A stretch of DNA of 64,000 nucleotides, from the NCBI GenBank assembly GCA_965199665.1, contig OZ241208.1, positions 62,001 through 126,000 on the forward strand, given 5' to 3'. Shown in pieces: positions 38,193-47,527 of the stretch (its first letter is position 1; the number at the start of each line of letters is the position of its first letter). A program made the translations under genes and the position numbers. The notes below the pieces were generated by a model, which was not told where the DNA came from, made no database searches, and saw only the letters and a program-made list of their open reading frames with translations. This DNA comes from JAVVHH01 sp965199665. GTDB taxonomy: Bacteria; Pseudomonadota; Alphaproteobacteria; Acetobacterales; Acetobacteraceae.

Positions 38193-38828
38193 CTACGGCG
38201 CCGCGGCCCGGCACGGCAAGGGGTTGAGCAGGGCGGCCGTGCCGTCGGCGGTGCCGGGCTCCGCGCGCAGCACCCGGTCCAGCGTCGCCGGATAAAGTCG
38301 GTGCTCCTGCGCCAGCACGCGCGCGGCCAGCGCGTCCTCGTCGTCGCCGGGCAGGACCGGCACGGCGGCCTGCGCCAGGATCGGCCCTTCGTCCACCACG
38401 TCCGTCACCAGGTGCACGGTGCAGCCGTGCAGCTTCACTCCGGCGGCCAGCGCCCGGCGATGCGTGTGCAGCCCGGGGAACGAGGGCAGCAGGCTCGGGT
38501 GCACGTTCAGCATCCGCCCCGCCCATCGCGACACCAGGAAGGGCGTGAGCCGTCGCAGGTAGCCGGCCAGGCATACCCACTCGACCCCCGCCTCCTGCAG
38601 CGCCGCGTCGATCGCCCGCTCGTGCGCCGCCCGGTCGCCGGCGAACGGGCGGTGGTCGATGCAGGCGCTCGGCACGCCGGACGCCGCCGCCAGCGCGAAG
38701 CCGCCGGCCTCCGGCACGTTGCCGAGCGCGAGCGCGAACGTACCGGGGAAGCCGGGGCGCGACGCGGCGGCGAACAGCGCCCCCATGTTGCTGCCCCGCC
38801 CGCTGAACAACACCCCGATCCGCGTCAC
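38193..38828 (-). CDS. purN: Phosphoribosylglycinamide formyltransferase
   Basis: Formyl-THF-dependent enzyme of purine synthesis (GAR to FGAR), 211 residues. IGVLFSGRGSNMGALF at the N-terminus, LAGYLRRLTPFLVSRW, the catalytic Asn/His in MLNVHPSLLPSFPGLHTH and VDEGPILAQAAVPV with the Asp are all standard. GTG start at 38828 with GGAG 8 nt upstream; the longer frame upstream overlaps purM and lacks such a signal. It is co-transcribed with purM. Confidence 0.95.
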   Translation of the reverse strand: MTRIGVLFSGRGSNMGALFAAASRPGFPGTFALALGNVPEAGGFALAAASGVPSACIDHRPFAGDRAAHERAIDAALQEAGVEWVCLAGYLRRLTPFLVSRWAGRMLNVHPSLLPSFPGLHTHRRALAAGVKLHGCTVHLVTDVVDEGPILAQAAVPVLPGDDEDALAARVLAQEHRLYPATLDRVLRAEPGTADGTAALLNPLPCRAAAP

Positions 38829-38841
38829 GCCAACGACTCCG

Positions 38842-39978
38842 TCAGGCCAACCAGCCATCCGGCACGGCGATGTCCGCGCGCGGCTCGCCATCGGCCGCCT
38901 CGATGTGCCCGATCGCCACCGCGGTTTCCCCCGCTTCCGCCAGCAGGGCGATCGCGGCCGCCGCGTCCGACACCACCAGCGCCATGCCGACGCCGCAATT
39001 GAACACCCGCAGCATCTCCGCGTACGACACGTCGCCGACCCCGGCCAGCCACCGGAACACCGGCGGCGGCGTCCACACGCCCGCGTCCAGCACGGCGCGC
39101 GTGCCGGGCGGCAGCGCGCGCGGCAGGTTGCCTGGCAGGCCGCCGCCGGTGATGTGCGCCGCCGCCTTCAGCAGCCCGGCGCGGTGCAGCGCCAGCACCG
39201 GGCGGACGTAGATCCGCGTGGGCTCAAGCAGCGCTGCGCCCAGGCTGCGCGTGCGGTCGAACGGCGCCGGCGCGTCCCAGCTCACGCCGCTGGCCGCCAC
39301 GATCCGCCGCACCAGCGAGAACCCGTTGCTGTGCACCCCGCTGCTGGGCAGTGCCAGCACCGTGTCGCCCGGCGCCACCCCGGCCGGCAGCAGGTCACTC
39401 CGCTCAGCGGCGCCCACGCTGAACCCGGCCAGGTCGTAATCGCCGCCCGCGTACAAGCCCGGCATCTCCGCCGTCTCGCCGCCCACCAGGGCGCAGCCCG
39501 CCTGCCGGCAGCCTTCTGCGATACCGCCGACCACGCTGGCCGCCTGCAGCACGTTGAGCGAGCCGGTGGCGAAATAGTCCAGGAAGAACAACGGCTCCGC
39601 GCCCTGCACGACCAGGTCGTTGACGCACATCGCCACCAGGTCGATCCCCACCGTCTCGTGCAGCCCGGCGTCGATGGCGATCTTCAGCTTGGTGCCGACC
39701 CCGTCCGTGGTGCTGACCAGCACCGGGTCGCGGAAGCCGGCGGCCTTGAGGTCGAACAACGCGCCGAAGCCGCCCAACCCGCCCATCGTGCCGACCCGGT
39801 CGGTCGCCCGCGCCAGCGGTTTGATCCGCTCCACCAGCGCGTCGCCCGCCGCGATGTCGACGCCCGCCTCGCGATAGGTCATCGCGCCTTCGGGCGCGGC
39901 CTTGAGCGTGGCGCTATCGGGCGCTGTTGCCCCGGCAACGGCGGGAGTCATCGAATTGTCGGAGGGGGGAAGGCTCAT
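38842..39978 (-). CDS. purM: Phosphoribosylformylglycinamidine cyclo-ligase (AIR synthetase)
   Basis: Purine-pathway enzyme closing the imidazole ring (FGAM to AIR), 378 residues. YREAGVDIAAGDALVERIKP, VSTTDGVGTKLKIA, VNDLVVQGAEPLFFLDYFA, LVGGETAEMPGLY and HITGGGLPGNLPR are diagnostic. The N-terminal 30 residues are extra to the family; ATGs at 39978 and 39951 are both possible. It is followed by purN after 13 bp and divergent from the phosphatidyltransferase gene with only 40 bp between starts. Confidence 0.95.
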   Translation of the reverse strand: MSLPPSDNSMTPAVAGATAPDSATLKAAPEGAMTYREAGVDIAAGDALVERIKPLARATDRVGTMGGLGGFGALFDLKAAGFRDPVLVSTTDGVGTKLKIAIDAGLHETVGIDLVAMCVNDLVVQGAEPLFFLDYFATGSLNVLQAASVVGGIAEGCRQAGCALVGGETAEMPGLYAGGDYDLAGFSVGAAERSDLLPAGVAPGDTVLALPSSGVHSNGFSLVRRIVAASGVSWDAPAPFDRTRSLGAALLEPTRIYVRPVLALHRAGLLKAAAHITGGGLPGNLPRALPPGTRAVLDAGVWTPPPVFRWLAGVGDVSYAEMLRVFNCGVGMALVVSDAAAAIALLAEAGETAVAIGHIEAADGEPRADIAVPDGWLA

Positions 39979-40018
39979 CGGCAAAGACTCTGTGAGGGGA
40001 GGCGGATAAGCTGCACGC

Positions 40019-40618
40019 ATGAGCGGCCTTGCCGGACACAACCACAGCCGCACCGGCCCAGCAACCGGGCCCAGATCCGGGCGCGGGGCGGTGTTGAACC
40101 TGCCCAACGTCGTGACCGGCGTGCGGCTCTGCGCCGTGCCGTTCGCGGTGGTTCTCGCGCTGCGGCACCAGCTGGCCACCACCTTCGTCATCTTCGGCCT
40201 CGCCGGCCTGTCGGACGCGCTCGATGGCTGGCTGGCCCGGCGCCGCGGCGGCAGCGCGCTGGGCGCCATCCTGGATCCGCTGGCCGACAAGGCGCTGCTG
40301 GTCGGCATGTTCCTCGCCCTGGCCGCCATCGGCGTGCTGCCGGTCTGGCTCGCCGCCCTGGCCGTCACGCGGGACGTGCTGATCGTGGCCGGGCTGGCGG
40401 TGTTCTGGTGGCGCGGCGTGCGGTTCCGGATGCGCCCGCTCCTCGTCTCCAAGGTCAACACCGCCCTGCAGCTCGTGCTGGTCGGGGCGGCCCTGGCGAT
40501 CCGGGGCTGGGCGCTGCCGGGCGAGATCGTGCTCGACGCGCTGATCGGGCTCGTGGCGCTCAGCACGGTGCTCTCGGCCGCCGCCTACGTGCGGGAAGCC
40601 GCCCGGGTCTCGCGATGA
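40019..40618 (+). CDS. CDP-alcohol phosphatidyltransferase
   Basis: Inner-membrane enzyme of phospholipid synthesis, 199 residues with about five or six hydrophobic segments. The CDP-binding motif reads DGWLARRRGGSALGAILDPL with the following AD; the gap between AR and G is 7 residues rather than the commonly quoted 8. It could be a phosphatidylglycerophosphate synthase or a CMP-forming cardiolipin synthase; NLPNVVTGVRL near residue 27 fits either. It begins a tight run: its stop overlaps the next start (ATGA). Confidence 0.85.
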   Translation: MSGLAGHNHSRTGPATGPRSGRGAVLNLPNVVTGVRLCAVPFAVVLALRHQLATTFVIFGLAGLSDALDGWLARRRGGSALGAILDPLADKALLVGMFLALAAIGVLPVWLAALAVTRDVLIVAGLAVFWWRGVRFRMRPLLVSKVNTALQLVLVGAALAIRGWALPGEIVLDALIGLVALSTVLSAAAYVREAARVSR

Positions 40619-41811
40619 GCCAGCGGGCGCCGGTCCTGGCCGACGACGACACCGATCCGGCAGTCGCGCACGGTTCGCCCCCCGAGCGGCCGGACGCAGC
40701 GTTCGTCTCGCCGGAGCCACCGCCTGCCGGCACCGGCCGGCCGTCCACGCAGGGGCAGCGCGTCGCGTTGCTGGGCGGCCTGGCCGTGGCGCTATGCCTC
40801 GCCTTCTACCTGTTCTCCTCCATCCTGTTGCCCTTCGTCGCCGCCGCCTGCATCGCGTATTTCCTCGACCCCCCCACCACGAGGCTGACCCGGCTCGGCA
40901 TGCCGCGCGGGCTGGCGGCCGGGATCATGATCCTGGCGCTGCTGGCGGCCATGCTGCTGTTCGCCCTGCTGCTCTACCCGCTGCTGCTCTCGCAGATCGG
41001 CCTGCTGATCAGCCGCGCGCCCTCCTACGTGGGTGACATCCGCGACTGGGCCGGCGGCGTGGTGCACCGGCTGCAGGAAGGCCTCGGCTCCGAATACGTC
41101 GACGAAAAGCTGCGCGACCTGGTGGCGGGGCAGGCGGGCATCATGCTCGGCTGGGTCGCCGGCACGCTGTCGCGGGTGGTCGGCAGCAGCCTGGCCCTGT
41201 TCAGCGTCATCTCCCTCGTGGTGGTCACGCCCGTGGTCGCCTTCTATCTCCTGCGCGACTGGCGGCGCGCGGTGGCGCGGCTCGATAGCTGGCTGCCGCG
41301 CCGCTATGCCGGCGTGTTGCGGGCGCAGGCGCGCGAGGTGGACCGCATCCTGTCGGCCTGGCTCCGCGGCCAGATGATCTGCTGCGTGCTGCTGGCCGCC
41401 TTTTATGCCGTGGCGCTGACGTTGGTGGGGCTCGACCTGGGCCTGATCGTCGGCATGGCGGCCGGGCTGCTGTCGTTCATCCCCTATGTCGGCAGCGTGA
41501 CCGGAGGTGTCACGAGTATCGCCCTTGCTCTGGCGCAGTTTCATTGGCAAGGGGTGGCCGTGGTCGCCGGCGTGTTCGTCGCGGGCCAATTGCTCGAGGG
41601 GTACGTGATCTATCCGCGCTTCCTGGGCGACCGCGTCGAGCTGCACGCGGTCTGGGTGATCTTCGCGCTGTTCGCCGGGGGCGCGGCGTTCGGATTTCTT
41701 GGCGTGCTGCTCGCCGTGCCGGTCGCCGCCGCGCTGGGCGTACTGGCTCGCTTCTGGCTGCGCCGCTACCTGCAGAGCCCGGTCTATCTGGAGCCGCCGC
41801 GCGGTGCCTGA
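40615..41811 (+). CDS. AI-2E family (PerM-like) transporter
   Basis: Membrane protein of 398 residues. The first 48 are polar and Pro-rich, followed by about seven or eight helices with the family marks FVAAACIAYFLDPPTTRL (about 75-92), TPVVAFYLLRDW, and GLLSFIPYVGSVTGG. Members export small molecules or act as ion antiporters; the substrate is unknown and the AI-2 name should not be taken literally. The ATG overlaps the preceding stop; its end overlaps the GTG start of hdaA. Confidence 0.88.
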   Translation: MSQRAPVLADDDTDPAVAHGSPPERPDAAFVSPEPPPAGTGRPSTQGQRVALLGGLAVALCLAFYLFSSILLPFVAAACIAYFLDPPTTRLTRLGMPRGLAAGIMILALLAAMLLFALLLYPLLLSQIGLLISRAPSYVGDIRDWAGGVVHRLQEGLGSEYVDEKLRDLVAGQAGIMLGWVAGTLSRVVGSSLALFSVISLVVVTPVVAFYLLRDWRRAVARLDSWLPRRYAGVLRAQAREVDRILSAWLRGQMICCVLLAAFYAVALTLVGLDLGLIVGMAAGLLSFIPYVGSVTGGVTSIALALAQFHWQGVAVVAGVFVAGQLLEGYVIYPRFLGDRVELHAVWVIFALFAGGAAFGFLGVLLAVPVAAALGVLARFWLRRYLQSPVYLEPPRGA

Positions 41812-42472
41812 CCGGCAGCTCCCGCTCGCCTTTCCGCCTCGGCCGGCACTCGGTGCGGCCGACTTCCTGCCGCATGACGGCGTCCGTTACGCGTGCGAGC
41901 TGTTGGCCAAGGGGGCGTGGGGGCCGCAGCGCCGGGTCGTGGTGTGGGGCGGCAGCGGGGCGGGCAAGACGCACCTGCTGCAATGCTGGGCCAGCGACAA
42001 CGGCGCCACCTTCCTGCGCGGCCCCGCGCTGGTTGAGCCGTTCTGGCCCGACGGCCCGCTCGCCATCGACGACGTCGACCAGGGTCCGTCCGAGCCGACC
42101 TTGCTCTACATCTTGAACGCGGCGGCCGAGGGCGGCCGCGCCGTGCTGCTGAGTTCCACCCGTTCGCCCGCCCGCACCGCCGCCGCGTTGCCGGACCTGG
42201 CCAGCCGGCTGCGCGGCAGCCTGGCCGCCGAGATCGGCCCACCCGACGACGAGGGCCTGGCCATCCTGCTCACTAAACTCCTGTCCGACCGGCAGCTCGC
42301 CGTCGCGCCGGCGCTGCAGCGTTGGCTGCTGACCCGGCTGCCGCGCACCGTCGGCACCCTTCGTGAGGCCGCCGCCCGGCTCGACTACGCCGCGCTCGCC
42401 GCCCAGACCGGCGTGTCCCGCACGCTGGCGACCCAATGCCTGTCCGATCTGCTCGTCAACGAACCCGTGTAG
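41804..42472 (+). CDS. hdaA: DnaA-like regulatory ATPase HdaA
   Basis: AAA+ protein of 222 residues, homologous to domain III of DnaA and in Caulobacter (HdaA) needed to turn off DnaA after initiation. The N-terminal RQLPLAF is a sliding-clamp binding motif. Walker A GGSGAGKTH (about 48-56), Walker B LAIDDVD and the ATP-sensing RLRGSL region are present. It lacks the DNA-binding domain IV of DnaA. GTG start inside the end of the transporter gene. Placement just before ppk is common in alphaproteobacteria. Confidence 0.85.
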   Translation: MPDRQLPLAFPPRPALGAADFLPHDGVRYACELLAKGAWGPQRRVVVWGGSGAGKTHLLQCWASDNGATFLRGPALVEPFWPDGPLAIDDVDQGPSEPTLLYILNAAAEGGRAVLLSSTRSPARTAAALPDLASRLRGSLAAEIGPPDDEGLAILLTKLLSDRQLAVAPALQRWLLTRLPRTVGTLREAAARLDYAALAAQTGVSRTLATQCLSDLLVNEPV

Positions 42473-42483
42473 GAAAACCCGCC

Positions 42484-44685
42484 ATGACCAGCGTCAGCCC
42501 GGTGCGGACGAGTCCGGCCGACCAATCCTCCGCCCTCAGTCCGGACAGCCCGGACCGGTTCATCAACCGCGAAGTCTCCTGGCTCGACTTCAACCACCGC
42601 GTGGTGGAGGAAGCCGAGAACGCGCGGCATCCGCTGCTGGAGCGACTGCGGTTCCTGTCCATCAGCGCCAGCAACCTCGACGAGTTCTTCTCCGTCCGCG
42701 TGGCCGGGCTGATCGGCCAGGCCAAGGCGGGCGTGGCCGCCGTCAGCGCCGATGGCCGCACCCCCGGCCAGCAGCTCGAGGCCATCCAGACCCGGGCGGG
42801 CCGCCTGATGGACACCCAGCAACGCGTCTGGCGCGCGCTGCGCGGCGAGCTGTCGGAAGCCGGCGTCGTGTTGTGCGAGCCGGCCGGGTTGAGCGACGAC
42901 GACCGCACCTGGCTCGACGGCTGGTTCATGGACCGCGTGTTCCCCGTCCTCACCCCGCTCGCCATCGACCCGGCGCACCCGTTCCCTTTCATCCCCAACA
43001 TGGGCCTCGTGATGGTGCTCAAGCTGCACCGCGAGGAGGACAACCACGGCATGCAGGCGCTGCTGCCGCTGCCCAGCACGGTGGAGCGCTTCATCCGCCT
43101 GCCCGCCGAGGGCGACCGCAGCGTGATCCGCTTTCTCGCGCTCGAGGACCTGATCGTGCTGTTCCTGCACCGTCTGTTCCCCGGCTACACCGTGCTCGGC
43201 CGCGGCATGTTCCGCCTCATCCGCGATACCGGCATCGAGTTCGAGGAAGAAGCCGAGGACCTCGTCCGCTCCTACGAGACCGCGCTGAAGCGCCGCCGCC
43301 GCGGCATCGCCATCCACCTTTCCGTCGACGCCGCCATGCCGGCCGACCTGCGCGCGCTGGTCAGCGACGAGGTGGACGTGGACGACAAGACCATTCCCGG
43401 CGACGAGGTAGTGGTGCAGGACGGCATCCTGGGCGCCGCCGACCTCAAGCAACTGGTCGTCGAGGACCGGCCGGACCTGCTGTTCCCGCCCTACACGCCG
43501 CGCTTCCCCGAGCGCATCCGCGACTTCGCCGGCGATTGCTTTGCCGCCATCCGCGCCAAGGACATCCTGGTCCACCACCCGTTCGAAAGCTTCGACGTGG
43601 TGCTGCAGTTCCTGCGCCAGGCCGCGGCCGACCCCAACGTGGTCGCCGTCAAGCAGACCCTCTACCGCACCAGCCGCGACAGCCCGATCGTCAAGGCGCT
43701 GATCGAGGCGGCCGAGGCCGGCAAGTCCGTCACCGCCATGGTGGAGCTGCGCGCCCGCTTCGACGAGGAAGCCAACATCCGCCTCGCCCGCACCATGGAA
43801 GCCGCCGGCGTCCAGGTCGTCTACGGCTTCGTCGAGCTCAAGACCCACGCCAAGCTCTCGCTGGTGGTGCGCCGCGAAGGGCCGCTCATGCGCTCCTACG
43901 CGCATTTCGGCACCGGCAACTACCACCCGATCACAGCGCGCATCTACACCGACCTCAGCTTCTTTACCTGCGACCCCGACCTCTGCCGCGATAGCGCTCG
44001 CTTGTTCAACTACATGACCGGCTATGCTCGGCCCGAGAAGATGGACAGCCTGGCCTTCAGCCCGCTCACCATCCGCCGCACGCTGGACAGCCTGATCGAT
44101 GCCGAGATCGCCCAGGCCCGTGACGGCAAGCCGGCGACCATCTGGCTCAAGATGAACAGCCTGGTCGACGACAAGCTGATCGACCACCTCTACGCCGCCT
44201 CCCAGGCCGGCGTGCAGGTCATGTGCGTCATCCGCGGCATATGCTGCCTGCGGCCCGGCGTGCCCGGCCTGTCGGAGAACATCCGGGTCAAGAGCATCGT
44301 CGGCCGCTTCCTCGAGCACAGCCGCATCTACGCCTTCGGCAACGGCAGCCGTATGCCGAGCCGCCACTCGCTGGTCTTCATCAGCAGCGCCGACTGGATG
44401 GGCCGCAACATGGATTGGCGCGTCGAGACCCTGGTGCCGATCCACAACGCCACCGTGCACGCCCAGGTGCTGGACCAGATCATGGTCGTCAATCTGCGCG
44501 ACAACCTGCAATCCTGGGAGCTCGGGCAAAGCGGCGAATGGCGCCGCGTGCCGCCTGGCAACCGGCCGGTCTCGGCCCACAACTACTTCATGACCAACCC
44601 CTCGCTCTCCGGCCGTGGCTCCGCGCTGAACAACTCGGCCGTTCCACCGCAGCCGCGCAAGCAGGATCGCGTCAGCCAGGATTGA
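42484..44685 (+). CDS. ppk1: Polyphosphate kinase 1
   Basis: Enzyme of 733 residues that reversibly makes long-chain polyphosphate from ATP. RFINREVSWLDFNHRVVEEA and FLSISASNLDEFFSVRVAG mark the N-terminal domain. The autophosphorylated His is in SYAHFGTGNYHP (about residue 473) and the second conserved His in LEHSRIYAFG (about 612). LYRTSRDSPIVKALIEAAE and ARFDEEANIRLAR complete the active site. The ATG is 11 bp after hdaA, and ppx follows after 2 bp, so synthesis and breakdown are encoded together. Confidence 0.96.
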   Translation: MTSVSPVRTSPADQSSALSPDSPDRFINREVSWLDFNHRVVEEAENARHPLLERLRFLSISASNLDEFFSVRVAGLIGQAKAGVAAVSADGRTPGQQLEAIQTRAGRLMDTQQRVWRALRGELSEAGVVLCEPAGLSDDDRTWLDGWFMDRVFPVLTPLAIDPAHPFPFIPNMGLVMVLKLHREEDNHGMQALLPLPSTVERFIRLPAEGDRSVIRFLALEDLIVLFLHRLFPGYTVLGRGMFRLIRDTGIEFEEEAEDLVRSYETALKRRRRGIAIHLSVDAAMPADLRALVSDEVDVDDKTIPGDEVVVQDGILGAADLKQLVVEDRPDLLFPPYTPRFPERIRDFAGDCFAAIRAKDILVHHPFESFDVVLQFLRQAAADPNVVAVKQTLYRTSRDSPIVKALIEAAEAGKSVTAMVELRARFDEEANIRLARTMEAAGVQVVYGFVELKTHAKLSLVVRREGPLMRSYAHFGTGNYHPITARIYTDLSFFTCDPDLCRDSARLFNYMTGYARPEKMDSLAFSPLTIRRTLDSLIDAEIAQARDGKPATIWLKMNSLVDDKLIDHLYAASQAGVQVMCVIRGICCLRPGVPGLSENIRVKSIVGRFLEHSRIYAFGNGSRMPSRHSLVFISSADWMGRNMDWRVETLVPIHNATVHAQVLDQIMVVNLRDNLQSWELGQSGEWRRVPPGNRPVSAHNYFMTNPSLSGRGSALNNSAVPPQPRKQDRVSQD

Positions 44686-44687
44686 GC

Positions 44688-46178
44688 ATGTTGGACCACA
44701 TGGAAACCGGGGCGGCCGGCACGGCGTCGGCCGCGGCCCCGTTGCGCTGTGCCGTGGTGGACCTCGGGTCCAACTCGGTGCGCCTCGTCGTCTACGAGGG
44801 GCGGGGCCGCAACCCGGTGCCGATCTTCAACGAGAAGGCGGTTCTCCGCCTCGGCAAGGGGCTGCAGAGCACGGGCCGGCTGAACGAGGCCGGCGTGGCG
44901 CAGGCGCTCAAGGTCATGGTGCGCTACCACGTCATCGCGCGCGCCATGCAGGCGGCGCCGTTCGAGGTGCTGGCCACCGCCGCCGTGCGCGATGCGAGCA
45001 ATGGCCCCGAGTTCATCGGGGCGCTGCAGGAGCGGATGCCGGGGGCGGCCATCTCCGTGCTGTCCGGCCCGGAGGAGGCGGCGATGTCGGCCGCCGGGCT
45101 GGGCTGCGGCATCCTGGGGGCGGACGGCATCCTGGCCGATATCGGCGGCGGCTCGCTCGAGCTGGTCGGGCTCGACGCCGGCGGCGTGCACGACGCGGTC
45201 ACACTGCGCCTCGGCGTGATCCGCCTGGCCGACCGCTCGGAAGGCAATCTCGAGCGGGCGCGCGACCTGGCCGATGCCGACCTGTCGGGCGTCCGATGGC
45301 TGGGCGGCGGCGCCAACCGCAGCCTTTACCTGGTCGGCGGCGCCTGGCGCGCGCTGGCGCGGGTGCACATGCAGCACGTGCGCTACCCGCTCAACATCGT
45401 GCATTGCTACACGATCGGCCACGAAGCGGCGCGCGAACTGACCCACCTCGTGGCCGGGCCGGGCAAGCTCCCCGGGATGCCGCGCCGCCGGGCGGAGGAC
45501 CTGCCCTATGCCGCGCTGGTGCTCCGCCGCTTGCTGCGGGCCACGTCGGCACGCCAGGTCGTGTTCAGTGCCTACGGCATCCGCGAGGGCTGGTTCCTGC
45601 AATCCGTGCCCGCCGAGGTCCGCGAGCAGGACCCGCTGCTGGCGGCCGTGCGGGCGGAGGCGGACCGGATGAGCCGCGACGTCTCCTTGCCGCCGGCGCT
45701 CATCGGCTGGACCGCGCCGCTATTTCCCTACGAGACCCCCGTCGCCCGGCGCCTGCGCGAGGCCGCGTGCTGGCTGTCGGACACCGGCAGCCACGACCAC
45801 CCGGAATACCGCGCCGAGCTGACCTTTCAGCGCAGCCTTTATGCGCCCGGCGCCTCCGACCACCCGACCCGCGCCTTTCTCGCCCTCGCACTGGCCACCC
45901 GCTACGAGGCCGAGCCGGACGCGCCCTACCTCGCCACCGCCCGCACCCTGCTCGACGCCGCCTCCATCGCGCGCGCCGAGCTGCTCGGCTACGCGCTCCG
46001 CCTGGCCTACACCCTGTCCGCCGGCACCCCGGACCTGCTCGCCGGCGCGACCGTCCGGCTCGAGCCCGGCCGCGTCGTCCTCCGCCTCGACGGTCCCGGC
46101 GTGTTCGCCGGCGAGGGCGTCCAGCGCCGGCTCGACCGTCTCGCGAGCCGGCTGGGCCTGACCTCTGCGGTGGAGTAG
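44688..46178 (+). CDS. ppx: Exopolyphosphatase (Ppx/GppA family)
   Basis: ASKHA-fold phosphatase of 496 residues that releases phosphate from polyphosphate or hydrolyses pppGpp. The phosphate-1 loop VVDLGSNSVRLVVYEG (about 20-35), TAAVRDASN, GPEEAAMSAAG with the catalytic Glu and ADIGGGSLELVGL are intact. The C-terminal half includes the HD-like helical domain (VVFSAYGIREGW). The ATG at 44688 has AGGA 7-9 nt upstream; an ATG 4 codons later is an alternative. Coupled to ppk. Confidence 0.92.
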   Translation: MLDHMETGAAGTASAAAPLRCAVVDLGSNSVRLVVYEGRGRNPVPIFNEKAVLRLGKGLQSTGRLNEAGVAQALKVMVRYHVIARAMQAAPFEVLATAAVRDASNGPEFIGALQERMPGAAISVLSGPEEAAMSAAGLGCGILGADGILADIGGGSLELVGLDAGGVHDAVTLRLGVIRLADRSEGNLERARDLADADLSGVRWLGGGANRSLYLVGGAWRALARVHMQHVRYPLNIVHCYTIGHEAARELTHLVAGPGKLPGMPRRRAEDLPYAALVLRRLLRATSARQVVFSAYGIREGWFLQSVPAEVREQDPLLAAVRAEADRMSRDVSLPPALIGWTAPLFPYETPVARRLREAACWLSDTGSHDHPEYRAELTFQRSLYAPGASDHPTRAFLALALATRYEAEPDAPYLATARTLLDAASIARAELLGYALRLAYTLSAGTPDLLAGATVRLEPGRVVLRLDGPGVFAGEGVQRRLDRLASRLGLTSAVE

Positions 46179-46261
46179 CGGCCCGCCGCAAGTCCCACGG
46201 TCTGGACTTGCCGGCTCCGCTGCGCTGCGATAGCCCGAGAGCTTCAATCGATCGGATCGAC

Positions 46262-47491
46262 ATGCGGGTCAAAGACGTCAAGAAGGTGGTGCTGGCCTAT
46301 TCCGGCGGGCTCGATACCAGCGTCATCCTGCGCTGGCTGCAGACCGAGTATAATTGCGAGGTGGTGACGTTCACCGCCGATCTCGGCCAGGGTGAGGAGC
46401 TCGAACCGGCCCGTCGCAAGGCGGAGATGTTCGGCGTCAAGGAGATCTTCGTCGACGACCTGCGCGAGACCTTCGTGAAGGATTTCGTGTTCCCGATGTT
46501 CCGCGCCAACACGGTGTACGAGGGCCAATACCTCCTTGGTACCAGCATCGCGCGGCCCCTGATCGCCCAGCGTCAGATCGAGATCGCCGAACAGGTCGGC
46601 GCCGACGCCGTCGCCCACGGCGCGACCGGCAAGGGCAACGACCAGGTCCGCTTCGAGATCGCGTATTACGCGCTCAAGCCCGACATCAAGGTCATCGCCC
46701 CCTGGCGCGAGTGGGACCTGACGTCGCGCACCAAGCTGCTCGAATTCGCCGAACACAACCAGATCCCCATCGCGCGCGACAAGCGCGGCGAGAGCCCGTT
46801 CAGCGTGGACGCCAACCTCCTGCACTCCTCCTCCGAGGGAAAGATGCTAGAGGATCCGGCGGAGGAAGCGCCCGAAGTCGTTTACCAGCGCACCATTCGC
46901 CCAGAGGACGCGCCGGATCAGGCGACCGTCATCACCATCGACTTCGAGCGCGGCGACCCTGTCGCCATCGACGGCGTGGCGCTGTCCCCCGCCGCGCTGC
47001 TGACCCGGCTCAACGAACTGGGCAAGGCCAACGGCATCGGCCGGCTCGACCTGGTGGAGAACCGCTTCGTCGGCATGAAGTCCCGCGGGGTTTACGAGAC
47101 ACCCGGCGGCTCCATCCTGCTGCCGGCCCACCGCGCCATCGAGTCGATCACGCTGGACCGCGAGGCCGCCCACCTCAAGGACGAGCTGATGCCGCGGTAC
47201 GCCGAGCTGATCTATAACGGCTTCTGGTTCAGCCCGGAGCGCCGCATGCTGCAGGCCGCCATCGACGAGAGCCAGCGCAGCGTCACCGGCCGGGTCCGCC
47301 TGAAGCTCTACAAGGGCAACGTCAGCTGCATCGGCCGCGAGAGCCCGCACAGCCTCTACTCCATGCGCGTCGTCACCTTCGAGGACGATCAGGGCGCCTA
47401 CAACCAGGTCGACGCGGAAGGTTTCATCAAGCTGAACTCGCTCCGCCTGCGCCTCGGTGCGTCGGCCGGCCGCCGGGGCGGCAGCCTCTAG
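46262..47491 (+). CDS. argG: Argininosuccinate synthase
   Basis: ATP-dependent ligase of arginine synthesis joining citrulline and aspartate, 409 residues. The PP-loop VLAYSGGLDTSVILRWL (about 10-26), FTADLGQGEELEPAR, AHGATGKGNDQVRFE and ETPGGSILLPAHRAIE are diagnostic. The ATG at 46262 begins the family's N-terminus. It lies 83 bp after ppx and is followed by a convergent gene. Confidence 0.96.
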   Translation: MRVKDVKKVVLAYSGGLDTSVILRWLQTEYNCEVVTFTADLGQGEELEPARRKAEMFGVKEIFVDDLRETFVKDFVFPMFRANTVYEGQYLLGTSIARPLIAQRQIEIAEQVGADAVAHGATGKGNDQVRFEIAYYALKPDIKVIAPWREWDLTSRTKLLEFAEHNQIPIARDKRGESPFSVDANLLHSSSEGKMLEDPAEEAPEVVYQRTIRPEDAPDQATVITIDFERGDPVAIDGVALSPAALLTRLNELGKANGIGRLDLVENRFVGMKSRGVYETPGGSILLPAHRAIESITLDREAAHLKDELMPRYAELIYNGFWFSPERRMLQAAIDESQRSVTGRVRLKLYKGNVSCIGRESPHSLYSMRVVTFEDDQGAYNQVDAEGFIKLNSLRLRLGASAGRRGGSL

Positions 47492-47527
47492 GCAACCTGT
47501 TCGCGGCCGGGGCAGGGCGGGGCCCGG

